From NCBI GenBank assembly GCA_002336845.1, contig DDEX01000069.1, forward strand, positions 21,981 to 36,806: DNA of 14,826 bases, read 5' to 3'. Below, in pieces: positions 1 to 6,444 of this stretch (position 1 is the first letter of the stretch; every line of letters begins with the position of its first letter). Source of the DNA: Rhodobacteraceae bacterium UBA1943. Lineage in GTDB: Bacteria > Pseudomonadota > Alphaproteobacteria > Rhodobacterales > Rhodobacteraceae. The notes under the pieces are model-generated. The model saw only the letters and a program-made list of their open reading frames with translations, did no database searches and was not told where the DNA came from. Both the position numbers and the translations under genes were made by a program.

Positions 1-1229
1 TCGATAAAGCCCATGCCGCCGTGGACCTGCACGCCCAGATAGGCGACCTCATTGCCGACGTCGGTGCCATAGGCTTTGGCGATGGGCGTCAGAAACGCTG
101 CCCGTGCCGCCCAAATGGCCTCGCCCGTGGCGCGCGCCATGTCCAGCGCCACGGCGCAAGCCAGACCAATGGCGCGGGCGGCGAAGGTTTCTGCCTTCAT
201 CTGGCCCAGCATCCGGCGCACATCGGCATGGTCGATGATCGCGCCGTCGCCAAGCGGGGTCTTGCCCTGCTTGCGCTCACCGGCATAGGCCAGCGCCTGT
301 TGAAACGCCGCCTCGGCCACCGCCACACCCTGCATCCCCACGCCAAGGCGGGCGTTGTTCATCATGGTGAACATCGCGGCCATGCCGCCATGCTCCTTGC
401 CGATAAGCCAGCCGGTCGCGCCCTCATAGCTCATCACTGCGGTCGGAGAGCCATGCAGGCCCAGCTTATGCTCCAGGCTGACGACCTTCAGGCTGTTCCT
501 CTGTCCCAGGCTGCCATCCTCGTTCGGCAGGAATTTCGGTACCATGAACAGGCTGATGCCGCGCGTGCCCGGCGCGCCGTCGGGCAGGCGGGCAAGGACC
601 AGATGGCAGACGTTCTGCGAAAAATCGTTGTCACCCCAGGTGATGAAGATTTTCTGTCCTGTCACCGAATAGGTGCCATCGCCATTCCTCTCGGCCTTGG
701 TCCGCAGGGCGCCCACGTCGCTGCCAGCCCCCGCCTCGGTCAGGTTCATGGTGCCGCACCATTCGCCACTGATCAGCCTGGGGATATACAGCGCCTTGAT
801 CTCATCGCTGGCGTGATGCTCCAGCGCCTCGATCTGGCCTTGCGTCATCAGCGGGTTCAGTTGCAGCGCAAGGCAGGCGCTGCCCATCATGTCATTCACG
901 CAAGTTGCCAGCGTCAAGGGCAGGCCCATGCCGCCCTGTTCGGGGCTGGCCGCCATGCCGACCCAGCCGCCTTCGGTGATGGCGCGATAGCCCTCGGCAT
1001 AGCCGGGCGAGGTGCGCACCACGCCGTTTTCCAGCCGGGCGGGCACCTTGTCGCCCTCGCGATTCAGGGGGGCGAGGGTGTTTTCGCACAATTTGCCCGC
1101 CTCGGACAGGATCGCCTCAACCGTCTCTGGCTGCGCCTCGCCGAACATCTCGGTCCCGGCGACCTGACCAAAGCCGACCACCTTGTCCAAGAGAAAGTGG
1201 AAGTCGGAAAGCGGGGCGCGATAAGGCAT
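1..1229 (-). CDS. DmdC-type acyl-CoA dehydrogenase (partial, C-terminus outside window)
   Basis: FAD-dependent acyl-CoA dehydrogenase that oxidises an acyl-CoA to the 2-enoyl-CoA in the cytoplasm. The start (MPYRAPLSDFHFLLDKVVGF) is typical of the roughly 590-residue DmdC/FadE-like subfamily, which includes 3-methylmercaptopropionyl-CoA dehydrogenase of DMSP demethylation. 409 complete codons are visible. The N-terminal helical domain is followed by the middle beta domain, with MNLTEAGAGSD near residues 161-171 and the GQKIFITWGD segment after it. The helical domain has MMNNARLGVG and ends at VHGGMGFI, exactly at the window edge. The catalytic glutamate (YEGT motif in this family) and the extra C-terminal domain lie outside. 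A strong Shine-Dalgarno (AAGGAG) precedes the ATG. The gene is divergent from sua5. Family assignment is firm. Substrate (DMSP-derived, short or medium chain) cannot be decided, and many non-DMSP users carry this subfamily for fatty-acid oxidation. Confidence 0.93.
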   Translation of the reverse strand, partial: MPYRAPLSDFHFLLDKVVGFGQVAGTEMFGEAQPETVEAILSEAGKLCENTLAPLNREGDKVPARLENGVVRTSPGYAEGYRAITEGGWVGMAASPEQGGMGLPLTLATCVNDMMGSACLALQLNPLMTQGQIEALEHHASDEIKALYIPRLISGEWCGTMNLTEAGAGSDVGALRTKAERNGDGTYSVTGQKIFITWGDNDFSQNVCHLVLARLPDGAPGTRGISLFMVPKFLPNEDGSLGQRNSLKVVSLEHKLGLHGSPTAVMSYEGATGWLIGKEHGGMAAMFTMMNNARLGVGMQGVAVAEAAFQQALAYAGERKQGKTPLGDGAIIDHADVRRMLGQMKAETFAARAIGLACAVALDMARATGEAIWAARAAFLTPIAKAYGTDVGNEVAYLGVQVHGGMGFI

Positions 1230-1276
1230 GGCAGTCTCCTTCGGGCGGCTTGGCAAACGGGCCATTGCCGGGTAAT

Positions 1277-1316
1277 GGCGGCCGGGTAGGGCGTTGGGCC
1301 GAAGTTACCCGCCGCC
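1277..1316. promoter_or_regulatory. Inverted repeat in the acyl-CoA dehydrogenase/sua5 divergence
   Basis: In the 120-base gap between the two divergent genes, bases 1277-1288 pair with 1306-1316 (11 base pairs with one bulged C) around a 17-base loop. A second small repeat, GCCATT/AATGGC, lies at 1261-1266 and 1274-1279 and partly competes with it. The stem ends 33 bases before the sua5 ATG, so it could be in the sua5 leader or act as DNA. No confident -35/-10 pair was found here. Confidence 0.4.
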
Positions 1317-1349
1317 ACATTTCCTTCAACAGTGAACGCTACGTCACTC

Positions 1350-2297
1350 ATGCCCGCGACCTTGCGACTTTCTGCCAACCCCGAAGGCATCGACCGTGCC
1401 GTGACGCTGTTGCGCACGGGGGGGCTTGTCGCCTTTCCGACCGAAACGGTCTATGGCTTGGGGGGCGACGCACGCTCTGACCTTGCCGTGGCACGGATTT
1501 TCGAGGCCAAGGGCCGCCCCCGGTTCAACCCGCTGATCGCCCATGTCGCCGATCTGGAAATGGCCGAAACGCTGGCGCTGTTTGATGGCCGCGCGCGGGC
1601 CGTGGCTGCGGCCTTTTGGCCCGGCCCGCTGACATTGGTTTTGCCGCTGCGCCCCGAGGCGGGCCTGTCGCCGCTGGTCACCGCAGAACTGCCGACGGTC
1701 GCAATCCGCCTGCCGGCCCATCCGGTGGCACGGGCGCTGCTGCGGGCTTTTGGCGGGCCTTTGGCGGCGCCCTCTGCCAACCCTTCGGGCAAGATCAGCC
1801 CGACGCGGGCCGACCATGTGCTGGCCGGGCTGGATGGCCTGATCGAAGCCGTGGTCGATGGCGGGGCCTGTGCGGTGGGGGTGGAATCCACCATCCTTGG
1901 ACTTGATGGTCCGCCCAGCCTGCTGCGCCCCGGCGGCGTGCCGGTCGAGGCGCTGGAAGGCCTGCTTGGCCCCCTTGCCAGCGGGGGCAATGCAGCCAAG
2001 CCCAATGCTCCCGGCCAGCTTCTCAGCCATTATGCCCCGGGCGCGGCGGTGCGGCTGAATGCGGAAGCCGCCCGTTCGGGTGAGGTGCGATTGGGCTTCG
2101 GGCCGGGCGCGGCCGATCTGAACCTGTCGCCGACGGGCGATCTGGTTCAGGCCGCCGCGAACCTGTTTCACCTTCTGCGACAGGCCGACGCACTGGCTGG
2201 CCCGCAAGGCACAATCGCCATCGCCCCGATCCCTGATCGCGGTCTTGGCCGTGCCATAAACGACCGCCTGCGCCGCGCGGCCGCCCCCCGGCCCTGA
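1350..2297 (+). CDS. tsaC: L-threonylcarbamoyladenylate synthase (Sua5/TsaC type)
   Basis: Makes threonylcarbamoyl-AMP from threonine, bicarbonate and ATP, the first step of t6A37 modification of ANN-decoding tRNAs; TsaD and partners finish the reaction. The 315-residue product is the long Sua5 form. A YrdC domain spans about 10-200, with FPTETVYGLG at 29-38, KGRPRFNPLI at 54-63, then APSANPSGKISPT and GVESTILGL. The C-terminal Sua5 domain fills the remainder after a short linker. I chose the ATG at 1350. A GTG at 1332 would add six residues, but neither start has a clear Shine-Dalgarno. The gene diverges from the acyl-CoA dehydrogenase and converges on argE. Its stop codon lies inside the left arm of a terminator-like stem. 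Family assignment is very secure. Confidence 0.95.
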   Translation: MPATLRLSANPEGIDRAVTLLRTGGLVAFPTETVYGLGGDARSDLAVARIFEAKGRPRFNPLIAHVADLEMAETLALFDGRARAVAAAFWPGPLTLVLPLRPEAGLSPLVTAELPTVAIRLPAHPVARALLRAFGGPLAAPSANPSGKISPTRADHVLAGLDGLIEAVVDGGACAVGVESTILGLDGPPSLLRPGGVPVEALEGLLGPLASGGNAAKPNAPGQLLSHYAPGAAVRLNAEAARSGEVRLGFGPGAADLNLSPTGDLVQAAANLFHLLRQADALAGPQGTIAIAPIPDRGLGRAINDRLRRAAAPRP

Positions 2298-2339
2298 TCT
2301 GCTTTCACATTGGCCCAAAGATCACGAAGGGCCGGGGGC
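2283..2339. terminator. Terminator-like stem between convergent sua5 and argE
   Basis: Bases 2283-2295 (GCCCCCCGGCCCT) pair with 2328-2339 (AGGGCCGGGGGC), giving 12 pairs and one bulged C. Inside it, GATC at 2296-2299 can pair with GATC at 2320-2323. The stem sits between converging genes and overlaps the last codons and stop of sua5. There is no T-run on either side, so it is not a textbook intrinsic terminator. It may act bidirectionally or protect 3' ends. Confidence 0.5.
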
Positions 2340-2363
2340 AGCGCCACCCGTGGCACCCGCCGC

Positions 2364-3518
2364 TCAGAACCCCGCTTCCAGCCGCTCCAGCAACGCCGCC
2401 AGCATCGCCTCGCACCGCGCCATCTGCTCGACCGTCACGAACTCGTCCGGCTTGTGGCCCTGCGCCATCGACCCTGGTCCGCAGATCACCGTGGGAATGC
2501 CCAGCCGCTGGTCGAACAGCCCGCCCTCGGTTCCGAAGGCCACCTTGATCGTGCCATTGGCCCCGGTCAGCCCCTTGACGAAATTGACCACCGCCGCCTC
2601 TGACGGCGTGCCGAGGCCGGGGTAATCCCACAGCCGTTCGATGCGAATTTCCGCCTCGGGGAAGTCCTCGCGCAGGGGGGCCACGATGTCCTCGGCGCCG
2701 ATGCGCAAGACCTCGATCAGCCGGTCCACATCTTCACCGGCAAGCGAGCGGATCTCGAAATCGGCGACGGCGGTGTTCGGCACGATGTTGACCTGCACCC
2801 CGCCGTTCAGCTTGCCGACATGCAGCGTGGTATAGGGCACGTCATAGTCGCCGTCGCGCAGGCCGTGTTCAACAACGAAGCCCTGCGTATCGCGCAGCAG
2901 GTTGACGAAATCCGCCGCCAGATGCAGCGCGTTCAGCGCAAGCGGGGCCAGCGCCGAATGCCCCTCGCGTCCCACGCAAGTCGCCCGCAGCGCGACCTTG
3001 CCCTTGTGGCCGGTGGCAACCTGCATTCCGGTCGGCTCTCCCACGATGCAGAACCGGGGTTTGACCGGCGCCGCGCCCAGCAGGTCGATCAGGCTACGCA
3101 CCCCCATGCAGCCGATTTCCTCGTCATAAGACAGCGCCAGATGCAGCGGCACGGCCAGCGGGCGTTGCGCCGCCGCCAGCATGGCCGCGATGGCGCAGGC
3201 GACAAAGCCCTTCATATCGGCGGCACCCCGCCCGTAATAGCGGCCCGCCTCTTCGGTCAGGGCAAAGGGTGGCTTGGTCCAGTGCTGCCCCTCGACCGGA
3301 ACCACATCGGTATGGCCCGACAGCATCACCCCGCCCGCGCCCGCCGGCCCGACCGTGGCGTAAAGATTGGCCTTGCCCCCCGATGCGTCGGGAATCAGCA
3401 CAGCCTCTATCCCCGCCTCGGCCAGCAGGTCGCGCACCCACAACATCAGGTCGATGTTCGGGCGCGAGGATACGGTGTCAAAGGCCAGCAGGCGGGCAAG
3501 AATGTCGCGCGGGGTCAT
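2364..3518 (-). CDS. argE: Acetylornithine deacetylase (ArgE, M20 family)
   Basis: Zinc hydrolase that removes the acetyl group from N-acetylornithine to give ornithine in the linear arginine pathway. The 384-residue product has the full M20A set: SGHTDVVPVEGQHW with metal ligand His69 and catalytic Asp71, YGRGAADMKGF with bridging Asp101, YDEEIGCMG with catalytic Glu133 and ligand Glu134, GEPT with Glu161, and GPGSMAQGHKPDEF with His355. The dimerisation (lid) domain lies in between, containing GREGHSALAP. The ATG at 3518 is supported by AAGGAG just upstream and by the usual ArgE length; the open frame continues upstream but has no family similarity. It is a single gene, convergent with sua5 and divergent from the exported protein. 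M20 enzymes change substrate easily, so a related N-acyl amino-acid deacylase role remains possible. Confidence 0.92.
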   Translation of the reverse strand: MTPRDILARLLAFDTVSSRPNIDLMLWVRDLLAEAGIEAVLIPDASGGKANLYATVGPAGAGGVMLSGHTDVVPVEGQHWTKPPFALTEEAGRYYGRGAADMKGFVACAIAAMLAAAQRPLAVPLHLALSYDEEIGCMGVRSLIDLLGAAPVKPRFCIVGEPTGMQVATGHKGKVALRATCVGREGHSALAPLALNALHLAADFVNLLRDTQGFVVEHGLRDGDYDVPYTTLHVGKLNGGVQVNIVPNTAVADFEIRSLAGEDVDRLIEVLRIGAEDIVAPLREDFPEAEIRIERLWDYPGLGTPSEAAVVNFVKGLTGANGTIKVAFGTEGGLFDQRLGIPTVICGPGSMAQGHKPDEFVTVEQMARCEAMLAALLERLEAGF

Positions 3519-3551
3519 GGCGGTCTCCTTCCCGCCCATGGCTAGCGCGAT

Positions 3552-3624
3552 GCGGCGGCAGGGGAAAGCGGGGCAGCGGCATTTCGCGGCAGGAATTGCC
3601 GTCTTGCCCGCTTTCCAACCTGCG
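3552..3624. repeat. Large imperfect palindrome in the argE/exported-protein divergence
   Basis: The 169-base divergent gap holds a nested palindrome. GGAAAGCGGGGCA (3563-3575) pairs with TGCCCGCTTTCC (3605-3616), with one extra G. The flanks 3554-3562 and 3619-3627 continue the stem imperfectly. A small inner hairpin, CGGCA/TGCCG, occupies 3587-3601. It lies 5' of both genes, so it is not a simple terminator. It could be a dispersed palindromic repeat, a leader structure, or a binding region. Whether other copies exist cannot be told from this window. Confidence 0.5.
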
Positions 3625-3687
3625 GCAGGGGTGCCATGGTCGGCCCGCCGCCCCGGGCACACGCCGCTTGACAGGAGTATCAGGGCC

Positions 3688-4404
3688 ATGACGACCGGAT
3701 CTTTTCGCCTTTGCCTGCTGAGGGCGCTTTGCGGCGGCGTGCTGATCGCCCTGACCTTGCCCCTGCGCGCCGAGGTTGCCGCCGAGGCAAAGAAGCCCAA
3801 CCTTGTGGTCAATGCGGCGCCGTCTGCGCCGGGCGGCGCGATGACGCTGGTCATGGCGCAGGAGTTGTATGCGATCGGGCTGGCCCGCAAGGATGCGCTG
3901 ACCGCTGTTACGGCGGCCAGGCTGGCCGCGTCAGTCGATGCGAAGCCGGTCGAGCGTAGCCCGAAAACGGACGGTACTGCGCTTGCCGAACAGCCGGATG
4001 GTGCCGATGCGCCGGTTGATACCGCCGCGATGCTCGCCAAGGCGCGGGAGCTTGCGGGCGAGGACGAAACCCTGGCCGGTCTGGTCGAGGATGCCGAGGC
4101 CGAGGCCGCGCGCAGCCGCAGCGCCAGCGCGTCGGAAACCCTTTCGCGCCTGTCTGCGGGCCAGACCGATGTGTGGGAGGTGCCGTTTTTCGGTGGTTCC
4201 TATGCCGAGGTCGCGGTGATCGGCGACGGCGATGCCAACCTTGACGTTCTGGTCACCGATGAGAATGGCAATACGATCTGCTATGAGGTGGGTTGGTCGG
4301 ACAGGATGTCTTGCAACTTCACCCCGTCCTGGAACGGCTATTTCCATGTGACGGTGCAGAACAACGGCAGCAAGCGGAACAGCTATTACCTCTTGACGAA
4401 CTGA
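3688..4404 (+). CDS. Exported hypothetical protein with C-terminal PPC-like beta domain
   Basis: I do not recognise a named family. The 238-residue product starts with a Sec signal peptide: Arg-rich start, hydrophobic stretch at about 13-24, and likely cleavage after Ala28 (PLRA-E). It is therefore probably periplasmic or secreted. Residues 35-155 are Ala/Glu/Asp-rich, low in complexity and mostly helical or disordered. Residues 156-238 form a compact beta-rich segment with WEVPFFGGSYAEVAVIGDGD, LDVLVTDENGN and YFHVTVQNNG. Its spacing resembles bacterial pre-peptidase C-terminal (PPC) domains, beta-sandwich accessory domains of secreted enzymes. Cys198 and Cys209 could form a disulfide. The ATG at 3688 has an ACAGGAG Shine-Dalgarno ten bases upstream. 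No catalytic domain accompanies the PPC-like part, which suggests a binding or envelope role. The function is unknown. Confidence 0.8.
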   Translation: MTTGSFRLCLLRALCGGVLIALTLPLRAEVAAEAKKPNLVVNAAPSAPGGAMTLVMAQELYAIGLARKDALTAVTAARLAASVDAKPVERSPKTDGTALAEQPDGADAPVDTAAMLAKARELAGEDETLAGLVEDAEAEAARSRSASASETLSRLSAGQTDVWEVPFFGGSYAEVAVIGDGDANLDVLVTDENGNTICYEVGWSDRMSCNFTPSWNGYFHVTVQNNGSKRNSYYLLTN

Positions 4405-4429
4405 GCGCCTGGCGGGGCGAACACGCGCC

Positions 4430-4780
4430 CTATGCCTCGCGCCAGAGCGGGCTCAGCATCTCGCGCAGCGCGGCAAAGGCGGCCTCGCGCCCGTCGCATC
4501 GCGCACCTGCCTTGACCGATACGCTGCTGGCCCAACCAAAACGCGGGGCCATGGCAGGGTTCAGCGCAATCTCCAGCCCCTTGTCGCTGGCGGTGACGGA
4601 AACCACGGCGTCCTCGTCGCCGAAATCCTCGTCATTCAGCTCGAACCATACCGGGCCGCCGGCAAGCGGCTGGCGGAACAGGGCATAGCCCTCGTCATCG
4701 CCCTCGACAAAGCCGACAAAGCGGAACCCGTCATCCTCGGCCACGGTGGCATAGACGGCCTTGATCGTCACATCGGCCAT
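4430..4780 (-). CDS. Small acidic protein, possibly Imm10-like, downstream of hemF
   Basis: The product has 116 residues, no signal peptide and no membrane segment, and is acidic in its first half (EDD, EGDDEG, NDEDFGDED). The pattern is two beta strands (FRFVGFVEG, residues 19-27), YALFRQPL (32-39), VWFELNDEDFGDED (44-57), then VVSVTASDKGLEIAL and a C-terminal helix REAAFAALREML. By eye this resembles the Imm10 immunity-protein fold (an LxLQR-like strand, then VYVElND, then GLxLxL). This is a judgement from memory without a profile search. The ATG at 4780 is preceded by GAGGGAAA. The start is 13 bases after the hemF stop on the same strand, so the two are probably cotranscribed. A conserved hypothetical with a role unrelated to toxins is equally possible. 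Confidence 0.75.
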   Translation of the reverse strand: MADVTIKAVYATVAEDDGFRFVGFVEGDDEGYALFRQPLAGGPVWFELNDEDFGDEDAVVSVTASDKGLEIALNPAMAPRFGWASSVSVKAGARCDGREAAFAALREMLSPLWREA

Positions 4781-4793
4781 GATGATCTTTCCC

Positions 4794-5654
4794 TCAGGTC
4801 CATTTCGCAATCGGGGGCAGGCTCATCAGAACCGCATTGGCATCATGCCCGGTTTCAAGGCCGAATTTGGTGCCACGGTCGTAAACGAGGTTGTACTCGG
4901 CATAAAGCCCGCGATGGACAAGCTGCGCCTCGCGGTCGGCCTCGGACCAAACCGTGCCAAGGCGGCGTTCGGTGACCGGCAGGAAGGCGGGCAGGAAGGC
5001 CTGACCCACCGCTTTGGTAAAGGCGAAATCGGCCTGCCAGTCGTCGGTGTTCAGATCATCATAGAAGATGCCGCCCACCCCGCGCGCCCTGCCGCGATGC
5101 GGCACGAAGAAATACTCATCGGCCCAGGCCTTGAAGCGGGGGTAATAGCTGGGATCGTGCGCGTCACAAGCCGCCTGCATCTGGCCGTGGAAATGCGCGG
5201 TATCCTCGGCATATTCCAGACAGGGGTTCAGGTCGGCCCCGCCGCCGAACCACCAGGCACCTGGCGTCCAGAACATGCGGGTGTTCATGTGGACTGCGGG
5301 GCAATGGGGGTTCTGCATATGGGCGACCAGGCTGATGCCCGATGCCCAGAACCGCGCGTCGCTGTCCATCCCCGGCACACCGCGCGCGGCCATGGCCTTT
5401 TGCGCGCGCTCGCCAAGGGGGCCATGCACCTCGGACCAGTTGACGCCAACCTTCTCGAACACGCGACCGCCACGCATCACACTCATGATACCGCCGCCGC
5501 CGTCTGGCCTTGTGGTGGGCGTAACCTCGAACCGGCCCGCCTTGCCGGGGCCGGGCAAATCCTCCAGCCCCTCAAAGGCCGCGACGATCCGGTCGCGCAG
5601 GGTGCGGAACCACTGGGCGGCTTCGGCCTTTTCGGCGGTGAATGGTTCTGGCAT
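4794..5654 (-). CDS. hemF: Oxygen-dependent coproporphyrinogen III oxidase
   Basis: Cytoplasmic enzyme of heme and bacteriochlorophyll precursor synthesis that uses O2 to decarboxylate coproporphyrinogen III to protoporphyrinogen IX. The 286-residue product carries the HemF signatures: GGGIMSVMRGGRVFEKVGVN (53-72), ASGISLVAHMQNPHCPAVHM (104-123), WWFGGGADLNP (134-144), RGVGGIFYDDL (191-201) and EYNLVYDRGTKFGLETG (253-269). I use the ATG at 5654 because GGAGGGG lies at 5658-5664, ideally placed. A GTG at 5687 would add eleven residues without a ribosome site. It is followed 13 bases later by the small acidic gene. The upstream gap, shared with the divergent lipoprotein, contains a perfect dyad at 5714-5726. 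No FNR-type TTGAT-N4-ATCAA site is visible. Confidence 0.96.
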   Translation of the reverse strand: MPEPFTAEKAEAAQWFRTLRDRIVAAFEGLEDLPGPGKAGRFEVTPTTRPDGGGGIMSVMRGGRVFEKVGVNWSEVHGPLGERAQKAMAARGVPGMDSDARFWASGISLVAHMQNPHCPAVHMNTRMFWTPGAWWFGGGADLNPCLEYAEDTAHFHGQMQAACDAHDPSYYPRFKAWADEYFFVPHRGRARGVGGIFYDDLNTDDWQADFAFTKAVGQAFLPAFLPVTERRLGTVWSEADREAQLVHRGLYAEYNLVYDRGTKFGLETGHDANAVLMSLPPIAKWT

Positions 5655-5657
5655 CGG

Positions 5658-5664
5658 CCCCTCC
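5658..5664 (-). promoter_or_regulatory. Ribosome binding site fixing the hemF start
   Basis: On the minus strand this reads GGAGGGG, with the GGAGG core five bases before the ATG at 5654. It decides between this ATG and the upstream in-frame GTG at 5687. Confidence 0.7.
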
Positions 5665-5713
5665 GGCAGTTCAGCCTCTGTTAGCACCGGGGGCGAGCAG
5701 GCTCAACGCGGGT

Positions 5714-5726
5714 GATATGGCATATC
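5714..5726. promoter_or_regulatory. Perfect dyad GATATG-G-CATATC, candidate operator
   Basis: A perfect 6+1+6 inverted repeat lies between hemF and the divergent lipoprotein. It overlaps the predicted -35 element of the lipoprotein promoter and lies 60 bases upstream of the hemF ATG. Its A/T-rich half sites stand out against the GC-rich surroundings. This is the expected position for a repressor, but no known regulator's consensus is matched. Confidence 0.45.
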
Positions 5727-5745
5727 GTGCCGCCTCGGCTATACT
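5717..5745 (+). promoter_or_regulatory. Predicted sigma70-type promoter for the lipoprotein gene
   Basis: A -10 hexamer TATACT (5740-5745, five of six consensus bases) is preceded after 17 bases by ATGGCA (5717-5722, four of six). The start of transcription would fall about 20-25 bases before the ATG at 5774, leaving a short leader that includes the GGTGGAGAG ribosome site. Confidence 0.5.
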
Positions 5746-5773
5746 GGCGCAAGGTTGAAGGGTGGAGAGTGCC

Positions 5774-6169
5774 ATGAAAACCAAGGCTTTGTCGCTGCTG
5801 ATTCTGCTGGCCGCCTGTGGCACGCCGCAAGAGCGTTGCATCAATGGTGTGACCAGGGATCAGCGCACGCTGGACCGGCTGATCGCGGAAAGCGAAGGCA
5901 ACATCCGGCGCGGTTACGCCTATGAGGAAGAAACTGTCTATGTCCCGGTGTGGGAGCCTTGCTGGTATGGCCCGCCCGTGGCCGAGGGGCAAAAGCCGCG
6001 GCCCCCGCGCATGTGCATGGAGGAAGAGGCCCGCACCACCCGCAAGGCGGTGGCGATTGATCTGAAGGCCGAGGCGCGCAAGCTGGAGGGGCTGAAGGCC
6101 AAGCGCGCGCAGCTCGCAAGAGCCTCTGCCCCGGCGGTGGCCCAATGTCGGGCGCAATATCCAGAATAG
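5774..6169 (+). CDS. Small predicted lipoprotein, function unknown
   Basis: The 131-residue product opens MKTKALSLLILLAACG, a textbook type II signal peptide with lipobox LAAC and acylated Cys15. Gly follows at +2, so there is no inner-membrane retention Asp; outer-membrane anchoring is expected by the E. coli rule. The mature part has RDQRTLDRLIAESEGNIRRG, a Pro/Tyr/Trp-rich middle (VYVPVWEPCWYGPP), and then a charged helix (RKAVAIDLKAEARKLEGLKA) that could form a coiled coil. Four further Cys residues are spread through it. The ATG at 5774 has GGAGAG just upstream; an in-frame GTG at 5762 overlaps that site and is less likely. I do not recognise a family. It is a single gene, divergent from hemF, with a predicted promoter at 5717-5745. 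Confidence 0.85.
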   Translation: MKTKALSLLILLAACGTPQERCINGVTRDQRTLDRLIAESEGNIRRGYAYEEETVYVPVWEPCWYGPPVAEGQKPRPPRMCMEEEARTTRKAVAIDLKAEARKLEGLKAKRAQLARASAPAVAQCRAQYPE

Positions 6170-6444
6170 GGCAGGCGCGGTCTGGCAACGATTGCCGCTT
6201 GCCCCGCAGTCTGGCGAGGGGCATCGCCTTCGCCACAGGGTGACATTGGCCGCGCGAATCGCCGGGTCCAGAAGGCCCGGCCAGCGCCCACCCGCCATCG
6301 GCGGGCGTTTCACACACACCGGCTCCGGCACTGGCCTCTCGGCGTCTCTGGTGGAACCGGCCTGTGTGAACTCCGCGCGCGCGGGGAAACGCGGTGGACT
6401 TCCTGATCCACCCGGACTGGCAGCCAGCGGCGTGGCGAAAGGGT
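6170..6444. repeat. Non-coding region with a run of hairpins, possible dispersed repeat
   Basis: This gap between converging genes has no credible gene. It holds at least four stems in about 150 bases. 6261-6269 pairs with 6274-6281 (eight pairs, one bulged T, AGAA loop). 6291-6296 pairs with 6300-6305 (CCCGCC/GGCGGG). 6309-6326 pairs with 6353-6370 (15 of 18 positions, TTCACACA/TGTGTGAA ends). 6393-6398 pairs with 6407-6412 (GGTGGA/TCCACC). No T-runs follow. The size and density exceed what two converging genes need for termination. A structured RNA or an intergenic mosaic repeat is possible. Confidence 0.5.

Noticed and set aside
21..1289. Plus-strand open frame of 422 codons
   Set aside because: It is the antisense shadow of the acyl-CoA dehydrogenase, His/Gln/Arg-rich and without family features.
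3668..3673. Perfect TTGACA -35 hexamer
   Set aside because: It is only 14 bases before the ATG at 3688, so its -10 would fall inside the coding sequence; it overlaps the ribosome site.
3519..4040. Upstream extension of the argE frame by 174 codons
   Set aside because: The added sequence is low in complexity, antisense to the exported protein, and has no ArgE similarity; a strong ribosome site marks the ATG at 3518.
5655..5687. GTG start for hemF eleven codons upstream
   Set aside because: It has no Shine-Dalgarno, whereas the ATG at 5654 has GGAGGGG at ideal spacing.
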